The position numbers were made by a program, and so were the translations under genes. The notes under the pieces are model-generated. The model was not told where the DNA came from. It saw nothing but the letters and a program-made list of their open reading frames with translations, and searched no databases. From JBMSHD01 sp049416425 (GTDB lineage: Bacteria; Pseudomonadota; Gammaproteobacteria; Francisellales; Francisellaceae), in NCBI GenBank assembly GCA_049416425.1, contig JBMSHD010000105.1, positions 1 to 6,964 of the forward strand: a DNA stretch of 6,964 nucleotides, given 5' to 3'. Numbering within the stretch: position 1 is the first letter of the stretch; the number at the start of each line of letters is the position of its first letter. Below are positions 1 through 6,305 of this stretch, one piece after another.

Positions 1-222
1 TCGATTTTGTATATGGATATACAAAATCTATTATGAGGCCCGAGGCACCCAGATATCATTCATCTGGAGCAAGGAGATGCATTGATATTGTCGTCTAAAT
101 ATCATCCAATCAAAGGTGTCAGAGGCTATTATAAATCGAACTTCAAGCATGGAGTTGGTAAAGTATTCACTGGTAAACGCTATAGTCTTGGTATTATTTT
201 TCATAATTATGCTGGAAACTAA
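1..222 (+). pseudogene. 3' end of a 2OG-Fe(II) oxygenase (DUF2086/Oxygenase-NA type), frame interrupted
   Basis: The frame ending at TAA 220-222 is open only from 37 and encodes about 61 residues. They resemble the C-terminal part of the 2-oxoglutarate/Fe(II) oxygenases of the DUF2086 family: a GDALIL strand, then RGYYKSNFKHGVGKV, then KRYSLGIIFHNYAGN. By family analogy, the His of KHGV is the distal iron ligand and the Arg of KRYSLGIIF binds 2-oxoglutarate; both are kept. An in-frame TGA at 34-36 blocks the frame, the 11 codons before it do not look like the family, and there is no ATG between 37 and 222. The gene is therefore truncated, frameshifted or nonsense-mutated at its 5' side, although the window edge hides the rest. 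Its stop lies two bases before the AlkA-Ogt start, suggesting an original repair operon. The family assignment is from recalled motifs and is moderately sure. The exact reaction is unknown. Confidence 0.6.
3..28. repeat. Perfect 11-bp inverted repeat, 4-base loop
   Basis: GATTTTGTATA at 3-13 and TATACAAAATC at 18-28 are exact reverse complements around the loop TGGA. No T-run follows, so it is not a normal terminator. It sits just before the point (34-37) where the oxygenase frame fails. It could be the end of a small palindromic or MITE-like insertion, a regulator site or a recombination scar; the sequence does not decide. Confidence 0.7.
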
Positions 223-224
223 TA

Positions 225-1586
225 ATGATTAAAATTCACATGCACTACTATGCGCCTTTTGATTTCCGAGCAATGCTAAACTACTATAAAAGGCATAAAA
301 TGGGAAACTTAGAGCGCTTTAATGATGATTGCTATACTCGCTATTTTTATTTTGATAACATGATACATAAAGTAGTTGTAACCAATGATGCCAAAAACAC
401 AAGACTTTGTCTTATACTATCTAGTACTGAGGAAAATATTTTATCTGATGTTATGCCACGTATAAAAAAGATGTTTGATGTTGAGCATTTTCCTGATCAA
501 CAAAATAATAGTAAAATCGATTCAATTGTTAATTTTTTGAAAGATGATAAATTTTATGGAATAAGACAAGTTGGTTGCTGGGATGCCTTTGAGCTAGCCG
601 TTTCCACTATTCTGGGGCAATTGATATCAGGAAAACAAGCCTTAAAACTTACTGATCAGCTGATAGAAAATTATGGAAGGACGATTTATAACCCATATGA
701 TGATTGCTATATTCAGTTGTTTCCATGTGCTGAAACCTTAGTTAAGAAAGATCTAGATAAGCTCAATATACCAAAAATGAAAAAGTTTGCTATTAAAGCC
801 TTGGCCCAAGCAGTTCTGAGTAAAACGATCGATTTCTCTTCATACAAAAGTTTGTCTAACTTTAAAAAAAAATTGATGATGATAAAAGGTATTGGCCGTT
901 GGAGTGTTGAATATATTGCTCTTAGAGCGATGAAGGATGAGAGTGCTTTTCCAGAAGGAGATGCTTTTCTTCAAAAATTAGTGCCCGATAAAAAGGTCGT
1001 CTCTTTAGGAGATAATCGAGCCTATATAGCAAGCTTTCTTTATGTACATTCCAGCGAAATTGCAAAAATCTTAATGGTAAATACGGTGAATAAAGTGAAA
1101 AAAAACAATGAAAATAATGTTCAATACCAAATGATCTACGCCTCGCCTGTAGGTAATCTGAAGCTTATTGCTAATGATACACATTTGCTTTTTTGTCTAT
1201 GGACAGATGAACAAGCGCAAGCCGACAAATGTTGCTCACCCATTATAAAAAACACATTAGACCAACTAGACAGTTATTTTGCAAAAAAACTTACAGCATT
1301 TGATCTACCAATTAAACTAACTGGTACAAGTTTTCAAGAAAGTGTCTGGCAAGGACTATTAAAAATTCCTTTCGCAGAGACTTGGAGCTATCAAAAGCTC
1401 GCTAAATATGTTGGCAACCCAAAAGCAGTCAGAGCTGTAGGCTCTGCCAATGGCAAAAACCCTCTCTCAATCATCGTGCCTTGTCATCGTGTGGTACGAG
1501 CCAATGGTGAAACTGGAGGTTATATAGGCGGCGTTGACGTCAAAGAAAAATTATTAAGATTAGAAAGGTTAAGAAATTCTATATAG
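225..1586 (+). CDS. AlkA-type DNA-3-methyladenine glycosylase fused to Ogt-type O6-alkylguanine-DNA alkyltransferase
   Basis: This is a cytoplasmic DNA-repair protein of 453 residues with two activities. Residues 1-100 resemble the AlkA N-terminal domain (YYAPFDFRAMLNYY). Residues about 115-285 are the HhH-GPD glycosylase domain: AVSTILGQLISGKQA (125-139), the hairpin IKGIGRWSVEYIALR (220-234) and AFPEGD with the likely catalytic Asp246. This domain would remove alkylated bases such as 3-methyladenine. A Lys/Asn-rich linker (about 286-299) leads to the alkyltransferase domain (301-453): YASPVGNLKLIA, the DNA-binding helix with likely Arg403 finger (AVRAVGSANG), then IVPCHRVV with acceptor Cys420 and GGYIGG. 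That domain takes the alkyl group from O6-alkylguanine in a suicide reaction. The usual fusion known to me is Ada with AlkA; AlkA followed by Ogt without the Ada regulatory domain is less common. ATG 225 follows the oxygenase stop by two bases, with GGA at 214-216 as a weak ribosome site, so translational coupling is likely. The gene is AT-rich, with an A9 run at 864-872 and an A8 run in the linker. Confidence 0.93.
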   Translation: MIKIHMHYYAPFDFRAMLNYYKRHKMGNLERFNDDCYTRYFYFDNMIHKVVVTNDAKNTRLCLILSSTEENILSDVMPRIKKMFDVEHFPDQQNNSKIDSIVNFLKDDKFYGIRQVGCWDAFELAVSTILGQLISGKQALKLTDQLIENYGRTIYNPYDDCYIQLFPCAETLVKKDLDKLNIPKMKKFAIKALAQAVLSKTIDFSSYKSLSNFKKKLMMIKGIGRWSVEYIALRAMKDESAFPEGDAFLQKLVPDKKVVSLGDNRAYIASFLYVHSSEIAKILMVNTVNKVKKNNENNVQYQMIYASPVGNLKLIANDTHLLFCLWTDEQAQADKCCSPIIKNTLDQLDSYFAKKLTAFDLPIKLTGTSFQESVWQGLLKIPFAETWSYQKLAKYVGNPKAVRAVGSANGKNPLSIIVPCHRVVRANGETGGYIGGVDVKEKLLRLERLRNSI

Positions 1587-1662
1587 GAACGCGTGCAAAA
1601 TAACTTCCTTTTTTTCATGGCAAAAAGTCTCAACAAAACAGCATAATACTGTTGAAATTATT

Positions 1663-1667
1663 AAGGA
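1663..1667 (+). promoter_or_regulatory. Ribosome binding site for the MFS transporter
   Basis: AAGGA lies six bases before ATG 1674. This supports that start over an overlapping frame beginning at 1652, which has no transporter-like sequence and no comparable site. Confidence 0.7.
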
Positions 1668-1673
1668 CTGTTT

Positions 1674-3036
1674 ATGAATTCATTTGTAATCACAATTACC
1701 GCTTCAATCGGCATGTTTATGTCTACATTGGACACAGGCATTATCAACATAGCGATACCCGTGTTAATGAAAGACTTACATGCCACACTATCACTCACAA
1801 CGATGACCATTACAGCCTATACTTTGGCGCTGTGTATCTCTATTCTTATCTTTGGCGTTCTCGCGGATCGTTTTGGTCGTGTCAGGGTATATACCTATGG
1901 TTTATGGTTGTTTTGTTTATCCTCTTTGTTTTGTGCTTTCTCATCGAATATTTTTATACTCATTGCCTTTAGATTATTACAGGGCTTTAGGTGCAGCAAT
2001 GCTTCAGGCAATAGCGATCTCTCTTGTGACAACTCTGCTGTCTTTTGATCAGAGAAACAAAGCATTGGGGACGGTCATAATGTTCGCCGGGGCAGGCCCT
2101 GTATTTGGTCCTGCTGTAGGAGGTCTTTTGATGAGCACATTTGGGTGGCAGGCTATTTTTCTAATCAATATACCGATATGCTTGATAGGCATCTATCTTT
2201 GCCGTCGACTCCAGGATAAGCCAAATGAGCATCATTCAGAGATTCATGGTGGCAGTCTTGCCCTCATCATCTTATTTGTTACTAGTTTGATTTTAACAGC
2301 GACGGCGCTATCAGATAACACCATTTCTCATATTGCCTACCAGGTCGGTTTTATCTTAGTTATTTTGAGTGCCATTGCCTTGCTGGTTCATGAGCAAAAA
2401 TCCAAGAAAAGCATTCTTCCGTTATCTATACTGTTGAATCTTAATGTCGTCTCTGCAATGATGGGATTATTTGCCATGGGCTTTAGCACGATTATCATTT
2501 TCATGCTTCCACCGCTTTATTTGATGCAGATGCTTCATTTTGAACCTTATCAAGTAGGATTCGTCTCTCTCTTGGCACCATTTAGTATGATGCTTTTATC
2601 CAAAAATACGCATCGATTAATCCAAAGGTTTGGAGTGACAATGAGTATGAGAATTGGTCTTGTGCTTATGATAATTGCACTTGGGTCGCTGTCGGCTATG
2701 AGCATGGCAAAATCATTGATCTATTTATATTTGATGCTTGTGTTATTTGGCATGGGTTGCGGTATTTTGCAACCTTCAGCGACAGTGTTACTGATGTCTC
2801 AAATCGATAAGTCCAGGCATTCGATATTCTCGGCCTTATCGAGAATGCAGGTCAATACAGCCATTGCCATAGGCGCGGCGATTATTGCCATGACCCTATC
2901 CGGTAAGACACTCGGTCTTATTTCTGAAATGCATTATGTCTGGCTCACCGCCTTAAGCCTTACCATCGTTGTTTTGGTTGTGCCTATTTTAGGCAGACAG
3001 ATTCGTAGAATGAGACAACCACGTTCAATAGTATAA
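1674..3036 (+). pseudogene. MFS multidrug-efflux transporter (DHA2/EmrB-QacA type), split by a +1 frameshift
   Basis: The two pieces make one inner-membrane, proton-driven drug exporter. The first frame (from ATG 1674) gives MSTLDTGIINIAIP (residues 16-29, the DHA2 motif in helix 1), the loop motif GVLADRFGRVR (61-71), and FRLLQG up to residue 104. The family then expects LGAAMLQA, and exactly this appears one base later in the next frame (from 1987), followed by the antiporter motif AGAGPVFGPAVGG, WQAIFLINIPI and many further hydrophobic helices to TAA 3034-3036. Removing one T from 1986-1988 gives RLLQGLGAAMLQA and a continuous 453-residue protein. Unrepaired, the first frame adds foreign residues and stops at 2048 after 124 residues, about three helices. 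The second frame has no evident ribosome site, its first suitable ATG being at 1999. So the gene is probably inactive, unless the extra base is a sequencing error or is bypassed by recoding. The substrate cannot be told. No clear promoter or terminator flanks it. Confidence 0.85.
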
Positions 3037-3090
3037 TAGACCGCTTAATAGTTCTTGGTGAATAAAATTTTCCTCTTGACTCGCTTCTTC

Positions 3091-3120
3091 TTGACATTTT
3101 CGACTAATTTTCCATATAAT
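3091..3120 (+). promoter_or_regulatory. Sigma-70 promoter of the ATPase gene
   Basis: TTGACA at 3091-3096 and TATAAT at 3115-3120 are both full consensus hexamers, separated by 18 bases. Transcription would start near 3127, giving a short leader of about 27 bases before ATG 3154. The 7-mer TCTTGAC occurs at 3074-3080 and again at 3089-3095, the second copy overlapping the -35 box. Confidence 0.8.
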
Positions 3121-3147
3121 CCGAATTAGACTAGTCCAATTCGGATT
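3118..3147. promoter_or_regulatory. 30-bp near-perfect palindrome, probable operator
   Basis: AATCCGAATT (3118-3127) is the exact reverse complement of AATTCGGATT (3138-3147). The middle is the 8-bp palindrome GACTAGTC (3129-3136), leaving one mismatched pair (3128/3137). The element begins inside the -10 box, covers the expected start site and ends six bases before the ATPase start codon. Its right arm contains GGA at 3143-3145, the only Shine-Dalgarno-like bases. With a start near 3127 most of the left arm is not transcribed, so a protein-binding operator is likelier than an RNA hairpin. Read-through RNA from upstream could, however, fold and hide the ribosome site. Confidence 0.75.
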
Positions 3148-3153
3148 TTAATA

Positions 3154-4359
3154 ATGATTAGACGATTTTATAAAGCGCTTATTGCGAATCATATTAGCAA
3201 ATATGATCAAATGATTTTTATCTCAGGCGCCAGGCAGGTCGGTAAAACGACGATTGCCAGGCAGTTTCAAACAAGTGATAAAAGTTATCTTAACTGGGAC
3301 AATATTAACCACCGAGAGGTAATATTAGGCCGATTATATCAATATGTGGATAATGCGCTGTTGGCGGTACTAAGCATCAATAAGCCATGTCTTATTCTAG
3401 ATGAGATTCATAAATATAAAGATTGGAAAAATTTGATCAAAGGCTTATATGATCAGTACAAAGGTAAGCTCACGATTATTATAACTGGTTCTGCTAAGTT
3501 AGATATTTATTCTAAAGGTGGAGATAGCTTGATGGGGCGGTATTTTAATTATCACATTATGCCTTTATCGGTGCATGAGTTACTGGAGCTTCCTTATGCT
3601 AAGACGTTGAGTAATAATCCTTGTCAAATTAATGATGATCAGTGGGAAAGGTTGTTTTTAATGAGTGGATATCCAGAGCCGTATACACAAAACAATCAGG
3701 AGTTTTTTCAACTGTGGTCATCCAGTCGCTGGCGGCAGTTATTTAAAGAGGAAATCAGGGATTATGGCAATGTGCAGGATATTGGACAATTAGAGCTTTT
3801 AGGTAAGTTAATTCAAGGCCAAACAGGAAGTTTAACGAATTACTCACAACTGGGCAAAAAGATCCAAAAGCCTGAAAGTACAGTCAGATCATGGTTTCAA
3901 TTGCTAGAGAACACCTATTATTTATTTAACGTTACACCATGGTCAAACAATGTTAATCGGGCGATATTGAAAGCGCCTAAAACCTATTTACATGACTGGT
4001 CAATGATTGATGATTTAGGTGCAAAGGTTGAGAATTTTTGTGCAGTGCATTTGCTTAAAGCAGTAATGTATTGGAATAATTCAGGGCAAGGTCAATTTTC
4101 ACTCCACTATATTCGTGATAAAAACCAGAACGAAGTTGATTTTGTTATAATAAAAAACACATCGCCATGGATATTAATAGAAGTTAAAGCAGGTCAGCAA
4201 GCATCGTTGAGCCGAGGCTTAGTGAAATTTAAAAACGAGCTACAGGTGCCTTATGCATTTCAGTTAGCTTATGATGCGGCCTTTATTGATGTTGATCTGT
4301 TTAAGATAACAGAGCCAAAAGTTGTGCCGATGAGAACGTTTCTCTCTCAATTAATCTAA
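3154..4359 (+). CDS. AAA-type ATPase with DUF4143 C-terminal domain
   Basis: This 401-residue cytoplasmic protein is of the common accessory AAA_14/DUF4143 class, whose biological role is poorly defined. The Walker A loop is GARQVGKTT (25-33, Lys31), Walker B is LILDE (80-84), and a sensor-like ITGSAKLDI lies at 110-118. SLMGRYFNYHIMPLSVHEL (125-143) is typical of the family, with Arg129 a possible finger. A winged-helix-like stretch (about 226-262, YSQLGKKIQKPESTVRSWF) follows. The C-terminal domain ends with NEVDFVI (326-332) and ILIEVKAG (340-347), a D...ExK arrangement like PD-(D/E)xK nuclease folds (Asp329, Glu343, Lys345). Whether it cuts DNA is not known for the family. Start ATG 3154 is set by the family's usual beginning (MIRRFYKALI) and by the promoter just upstream; its ribosome site is weak. 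The gene stands alone, converging on gpmI, and the palindrome suggests it is kept repressed. Confidence 0.9.
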   Translation: MIRRFYKALIANHISKYDQMIFISGARQVGKTTIARQFQTSDKSYLNWDNINHREVILGRLYQYVDNALLAVLSINKPCLILDEIHKYKDWKNLIKGLYDQYKGKLTIIITGSAKLDIYSKGGDSLMGRYFNYHIMPLSVHELLELPYAKTLSNNPCQINDDQWERLFLMSGYPEPYTQNNQEFFQLWSSSRWRQLFKEEIRDYGNVQDIGQLELLGKLIQGQTGSLTNYSQLGKKIQKPESTVRSWFQLLENTYYLFNVTPWSNNVNRAILKAPKTYLHDWSMIDDLGAKVENFCAVHLLKAVMYWNNSGQGQFSLHYIRDKNQNEVDFVIIKNTSPWILIEVKAGQQASLSRGLVKFKNELQVPYAFQLAYDAAFIDVDLFKITEPKVVPMRTFLSQLI

Positions 4360-4414
4360 TTGCTCATAATAGGCCTGGGACTAAAAATCCCATCCAAGTC
4401 AGCCACATCAATAG

Positions 4415-4429
4415 AACCTCGATGAGGTT
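4415..4429. other. Small hairpin between the convergent genes
   Basis: AACCTC (4415-4420) and GAGGTT (4424-4429) pair around GAT. It lies about 25 bases after the gpmI stop and about 55 after the ATPase stop. Neither strand has a T-run behind it, so it is a poor intrinsic terminator. A second, weaker pair TGGGA/TCCCA lies at 4376-4392. These are the only termination-like structures I see between the two genes. Confidence 0.35.
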
Positions 4430-4453
4430 GGCGTGAATTACTGCTAAGTTCGA

Positions 4454-5998
4454 TTATCGACTCTTAAATGTCATAATGGGTTTTCCCGTCATCTCCAGCG
4501 GTTGCTTGATGCCTAAAACGGCGAGTAGAGTTGGGGCGATATCGGAAAGCTTTCCATTCTCAAGCACCACAGTGGCCTGTTTGTTGCCGTTATAGACAAA
4601 AGGCACCGGATTCGTGGTGTGTGCTGTTTGAATTTTGCCGGTCTCGGGATCAACCATCTGATCGGCATTGCCGTGATCGGCGGTGATAAAGAGATTGCCA
4701 GCGTTAAGGCTTACGGCCTGATCGACTCTGCCGATGCATTGATCCAATGCCTCAATGGCTTTGACGGCAGCGGCAAAATTACCGGTATGACCGACCATGT
4801 CTGAGTTGGCATAATTACAGATGATGATATCATATTTTCCAGATTCAATGGCTTTGACCAGGTGATCGGTGACTTCAAAGGCGCTCATTTCGGGTTTTAA
4901 ATCGTAGGTGGCCACCTGTGGCGATGGGATTAAAATACGATCCTCACCGCTAAACGGTTTTTCCTCACCGCCGTTGAAGAAAAAGGTGACATGAGCATAT
5001 TTTTCCGTCTCGGCGATTCGCAATTGCGTCATGCCGTGATCTTGTAATACCTCACCGAGAATATACTTCAGTTTTTCAGGCTTAAAGGCGACATGTGCGT
5101 CGATATCCTCGGCATATTGAGTCAGGCTGACAAAATAGACGTCAGGGTGTTTTTTGCGGACAAAACCCTGGAAATTCTTCTCGGTGAAGGCGCGGCTCAT
5201 CTGACGGGCGCGATCGGCTCTGAAGTTCATGAAGATAACACTGTCTCCATCTTCAATGGTAACAGGCTTGCTGTTTCTAACAATCGTGGTTGGTTTGACA
5301 AACTCATCCGTCTCGCCGCGACCATAGGCCATATCCAGAGCCTCTTTGGCCGTGGAGGCTGAGAATTCGGCGTTTCCTTCTACCATGGCATCATAGGCTT
5401 TCTCAACGCGATCCCAGCGATTGTCGCGATCCATGGCATAATAACGCCCCGAGATGCTGGCGATATAGCCGATGTTGAGGTCAGCTAAGAGCGCATCCAT
5501 CTTGGCAATCGATGACTCGGCCGATTGCGGCGGCATATCGCGACCGTCCAAAAAGGCGTGAACATAGACTTTTTTAGCGCCTTTCTTTGCCGCCATCTTG
5601 ACCATGGCGATGAGTTGATTTTCATGCGAATGAACACCGCCTGGCGATAAAAGCCCCATGATATGAATGGCTTTATCATGCTTATAGGCAAGATCAACCG
5701 CCTTATTCAGTGTGGGATTTTGATCAAATGTCCCTTCCTCAATGGCCTTGTCGATTCGAGTCAGCTCCTGATAGACGATCCTGCCGGAGCCGATGTTGAT
5801 ATGACCGACCTCAGAATTTCCCATCTGACCTTTGGGCAGACCAACCATAAGCCCCGAGGCATCGATAAGCGTGTGACTCGAATTATGCCATAGTCTGTCC
5901 CAGTTTGGTTTGTGTGCCTGATTGATGGCGTTGTTATCGTTTGCTTCACGATAGCCCCAGCCATCGAGGATCAATAATACCGTTGTCTTTTTTTTCAT
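4454..5998 (-). CDS. gpmI: 2,3-bisphosphoglycerate-independent phosphoglycerate mutase
   Basis: The enzyme interconverts 3- and 2-phosphoglycerate in glycolysis and gluconeogenesis, using two metal ions (usually manganese) and a phosphoserine intermediate. At 514 residues it has the normal family length and appears intact. Visible active-site residues: Asp12 (LDGWG), nucleophile Ser62 (GNSEVGH), His123 (GGVHSHENQL), Asp151-Gly-Arg-Asp154, Arg185/Arg191/Arg195, Arg260-Ala-Asp-Arg263, Lys333, Asp400 and His404 (DMVGH), Asp441-His442 (TADHGNAD) and His460. The phosphatase-like metal domain is formed from both ends, with the transferase domain inserted at roughly 76-310. The start ATG at 5998-5996 is followed by an A8 run and begins at the conserved MKKKTTVLLILDGWG; the ribosome site is weak (AGG about 10 bases upstream). 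A possible -10 TACAAT lies at 6052-6047 on the minus strand without a convincing -35. Base composition is clearly richer in G and C than in the genes to the left. Confidence 0.98.
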   Translation of the reverse strand: MKKKTTVLLILDGWGYREANDNNAINQAHKPNWDRLWHNSSHTLIDASGLMVGLPKGQMGNSEVGHINIGSGRIVYQELTRIDKAIEEGTFDQNPTLNKAVDLAYKHDKAIHIMGLLSPGGVHSHENQLIAMVKMAAKKGAKKVYVHAFLDGRDMPPQSAESSIAKMDALLADLNIGYIASISGRYYAMDRDNRWDRVEKAYDAMVEGNAEFSASTAKEALDMAYGRGETDEFVKPTTIVRNSKPVTIEDGDSVIFMNFRADRARQMSRAFTEKNFQGFVRKKHPDVYFVSLTQYAEDIDAHVAFKPEKLKYILGEVLQDHGMTQLRIAETEKYAHVTFFFNGGEEKPFSGEDRILIPSPQVATYDLKPEMSAFEVTDHLVKAIESGKYDIIICNYANSDMVGHTGNFAAAVKAIEALDQCIGRVDQAVSLNAGNLFITADHGNADQMVDPETGKIQTAHTTNPVPFVYNGNKQATVVLENGKLSDIAPTLLAVLGIKQPLEMTGKPIMTFKSR

Positions 5999-6168
5999 GA
6001 TTTTTGTGCCTATATTTTGCTTTCATTTAACAAGCGGGGTAGGTATATTGTATTTGCCTTACAGTGAAAATACCAGTCTGGAAATCAAAATGACGCAAAC
6101 TCTTTAAAGGATGTGTCTGAAATAAATTCCCTTTTCCTTACAAGGCATAACCAAGTGCAACAATCGTC

Positions 6169-6200
6169 ATCATCGCTTGGCGATGATCCATGTGATCATC
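6169..6200. repeat. Three mutually exclusive hairpin arms
   Basis: The middle arm (6180-6188) can pair perfectly with the left arm (8 bp, 3-base loop TTG) or, over 6182-6188, with the right arm at 6194-6200 (7 bp, 5-base loop CATGT). Such alternative folding is what an attenuator needs, but no T-run follows on either strand. It could equally be an overlapping protein-binding site or chance in a GATGAT-rich stretch. Confidence 0.4.
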
Positions 6201-6249
6201 ATGAGGGTGGCAAAGATCGTATGTGCTTAGGCAAAAGCCGTCAGTAGCA

Positions 6250-6278
6250 TTGCCAGTGTTACACTGACCACATATTGT
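6250..6278 (+). promoter_or_regulatory. Sigma-70 promoter of the patatin gene
   Basis: TTGCCA (6250-6255) and TATTGT (6273-6278) are separated by exactly 17 bases and match consensus in five of six and four of six positions. Transcription would start near 6285, giving a leader of about 20 bases before ATG 6306. Confidence 0.55.
6254..6266. promoter_or_regulatory. Operator-like palindrome in the patatin promoter
   Basis: CAGTGT and ACACTG form a perfect 6-bp inverted repeat around a single T. It overlaps the last two bases of the -35 box and lies in the promoter spacer, a usual position for a repressor of the TetR or similar helix-turn-helix kind. The regulator is not in the window. Confidence 0.45.
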
Positions 6279-6293
6279 TTTGAAAAAAGTCAA

Positions 6294-6298
6294 AAGGA
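6294..6298 (+). promoter_or_regulatory. Ribosome binding site of the patatin gene
   Basis: AAGGA ends seven bases before ATG 6306. This fixes the start, since no other in-frame start upstream has such a site. Confidence 0.7.
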
Positions 6299-6305
6299 TG
6301 AAAAC

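Larger units (their letters stand above)
5999..6305. other. Divergent intergenic region between gpmI and the patatin gene
   Basis: These 307 bases contain no convincing intact gene. The gpmI-proximal part (5999 to about 6120) would hold the gpmI promoter; I see no strong one. Between 6151 and 6200 several pairings compete: CCAAG (6151-6155) with CTTGG (6176-6180), ATCATCGC (6169-6176) with GCGATGAT (6180-6187), and GATGATC (6182-6188) with GATCATC (6194-6200). On the minus strand, one frame from about 6280 to stop 6170-6172 reads as hydrophobic protein (YVVSVTLAMLLTAFA, stop TAA at 6229-6227, then AHTIFATLMMITWIIAKR). This may be a decayed membrane-protein gene. The patatin promoter lies at 6250-6278. 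Confidence 0.5.

Noticed and set aside
1587..1625. T7 run after the AlkA-Ogt stop as a terminator
   Set aside because: No stem precedes the T-run.
1632..1655. AACAG/CTGTT inverted repeat with CATAAT between, upstream of the MFS gene
   Set aside because: The arms are only 5 bp and no -35 box is convincing, so neither an operator nor a promoter can be supported.
1652..1972. An open frame overlapping the start of the MFS gene
   Set aside because: It overlaps the transporter's first segment, whose frame carries the recognisable MFS motifs, and its own product has no family resemblance or ribosome site.
4450..4460. TCGAT-T-ATCGA palindrome over the gpmI stop codon
   Set aside because: Arms of 5 bp occur often by chance and there is no T-run to make a terminator.
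4619..5893. Several open frames of 60-90 codons on both strands inside gpmI
   Set aside because: The gpmI frame carries every catalytic motif across this stretch; the others are out-of-frame or antisense shadows.
6183..6230. Short plus-strand frame MIHVIIMRVAKIVCA
   Set aside because: Only 15 codons, no ribosome site, and it lies in a hairpin-rich stretch.
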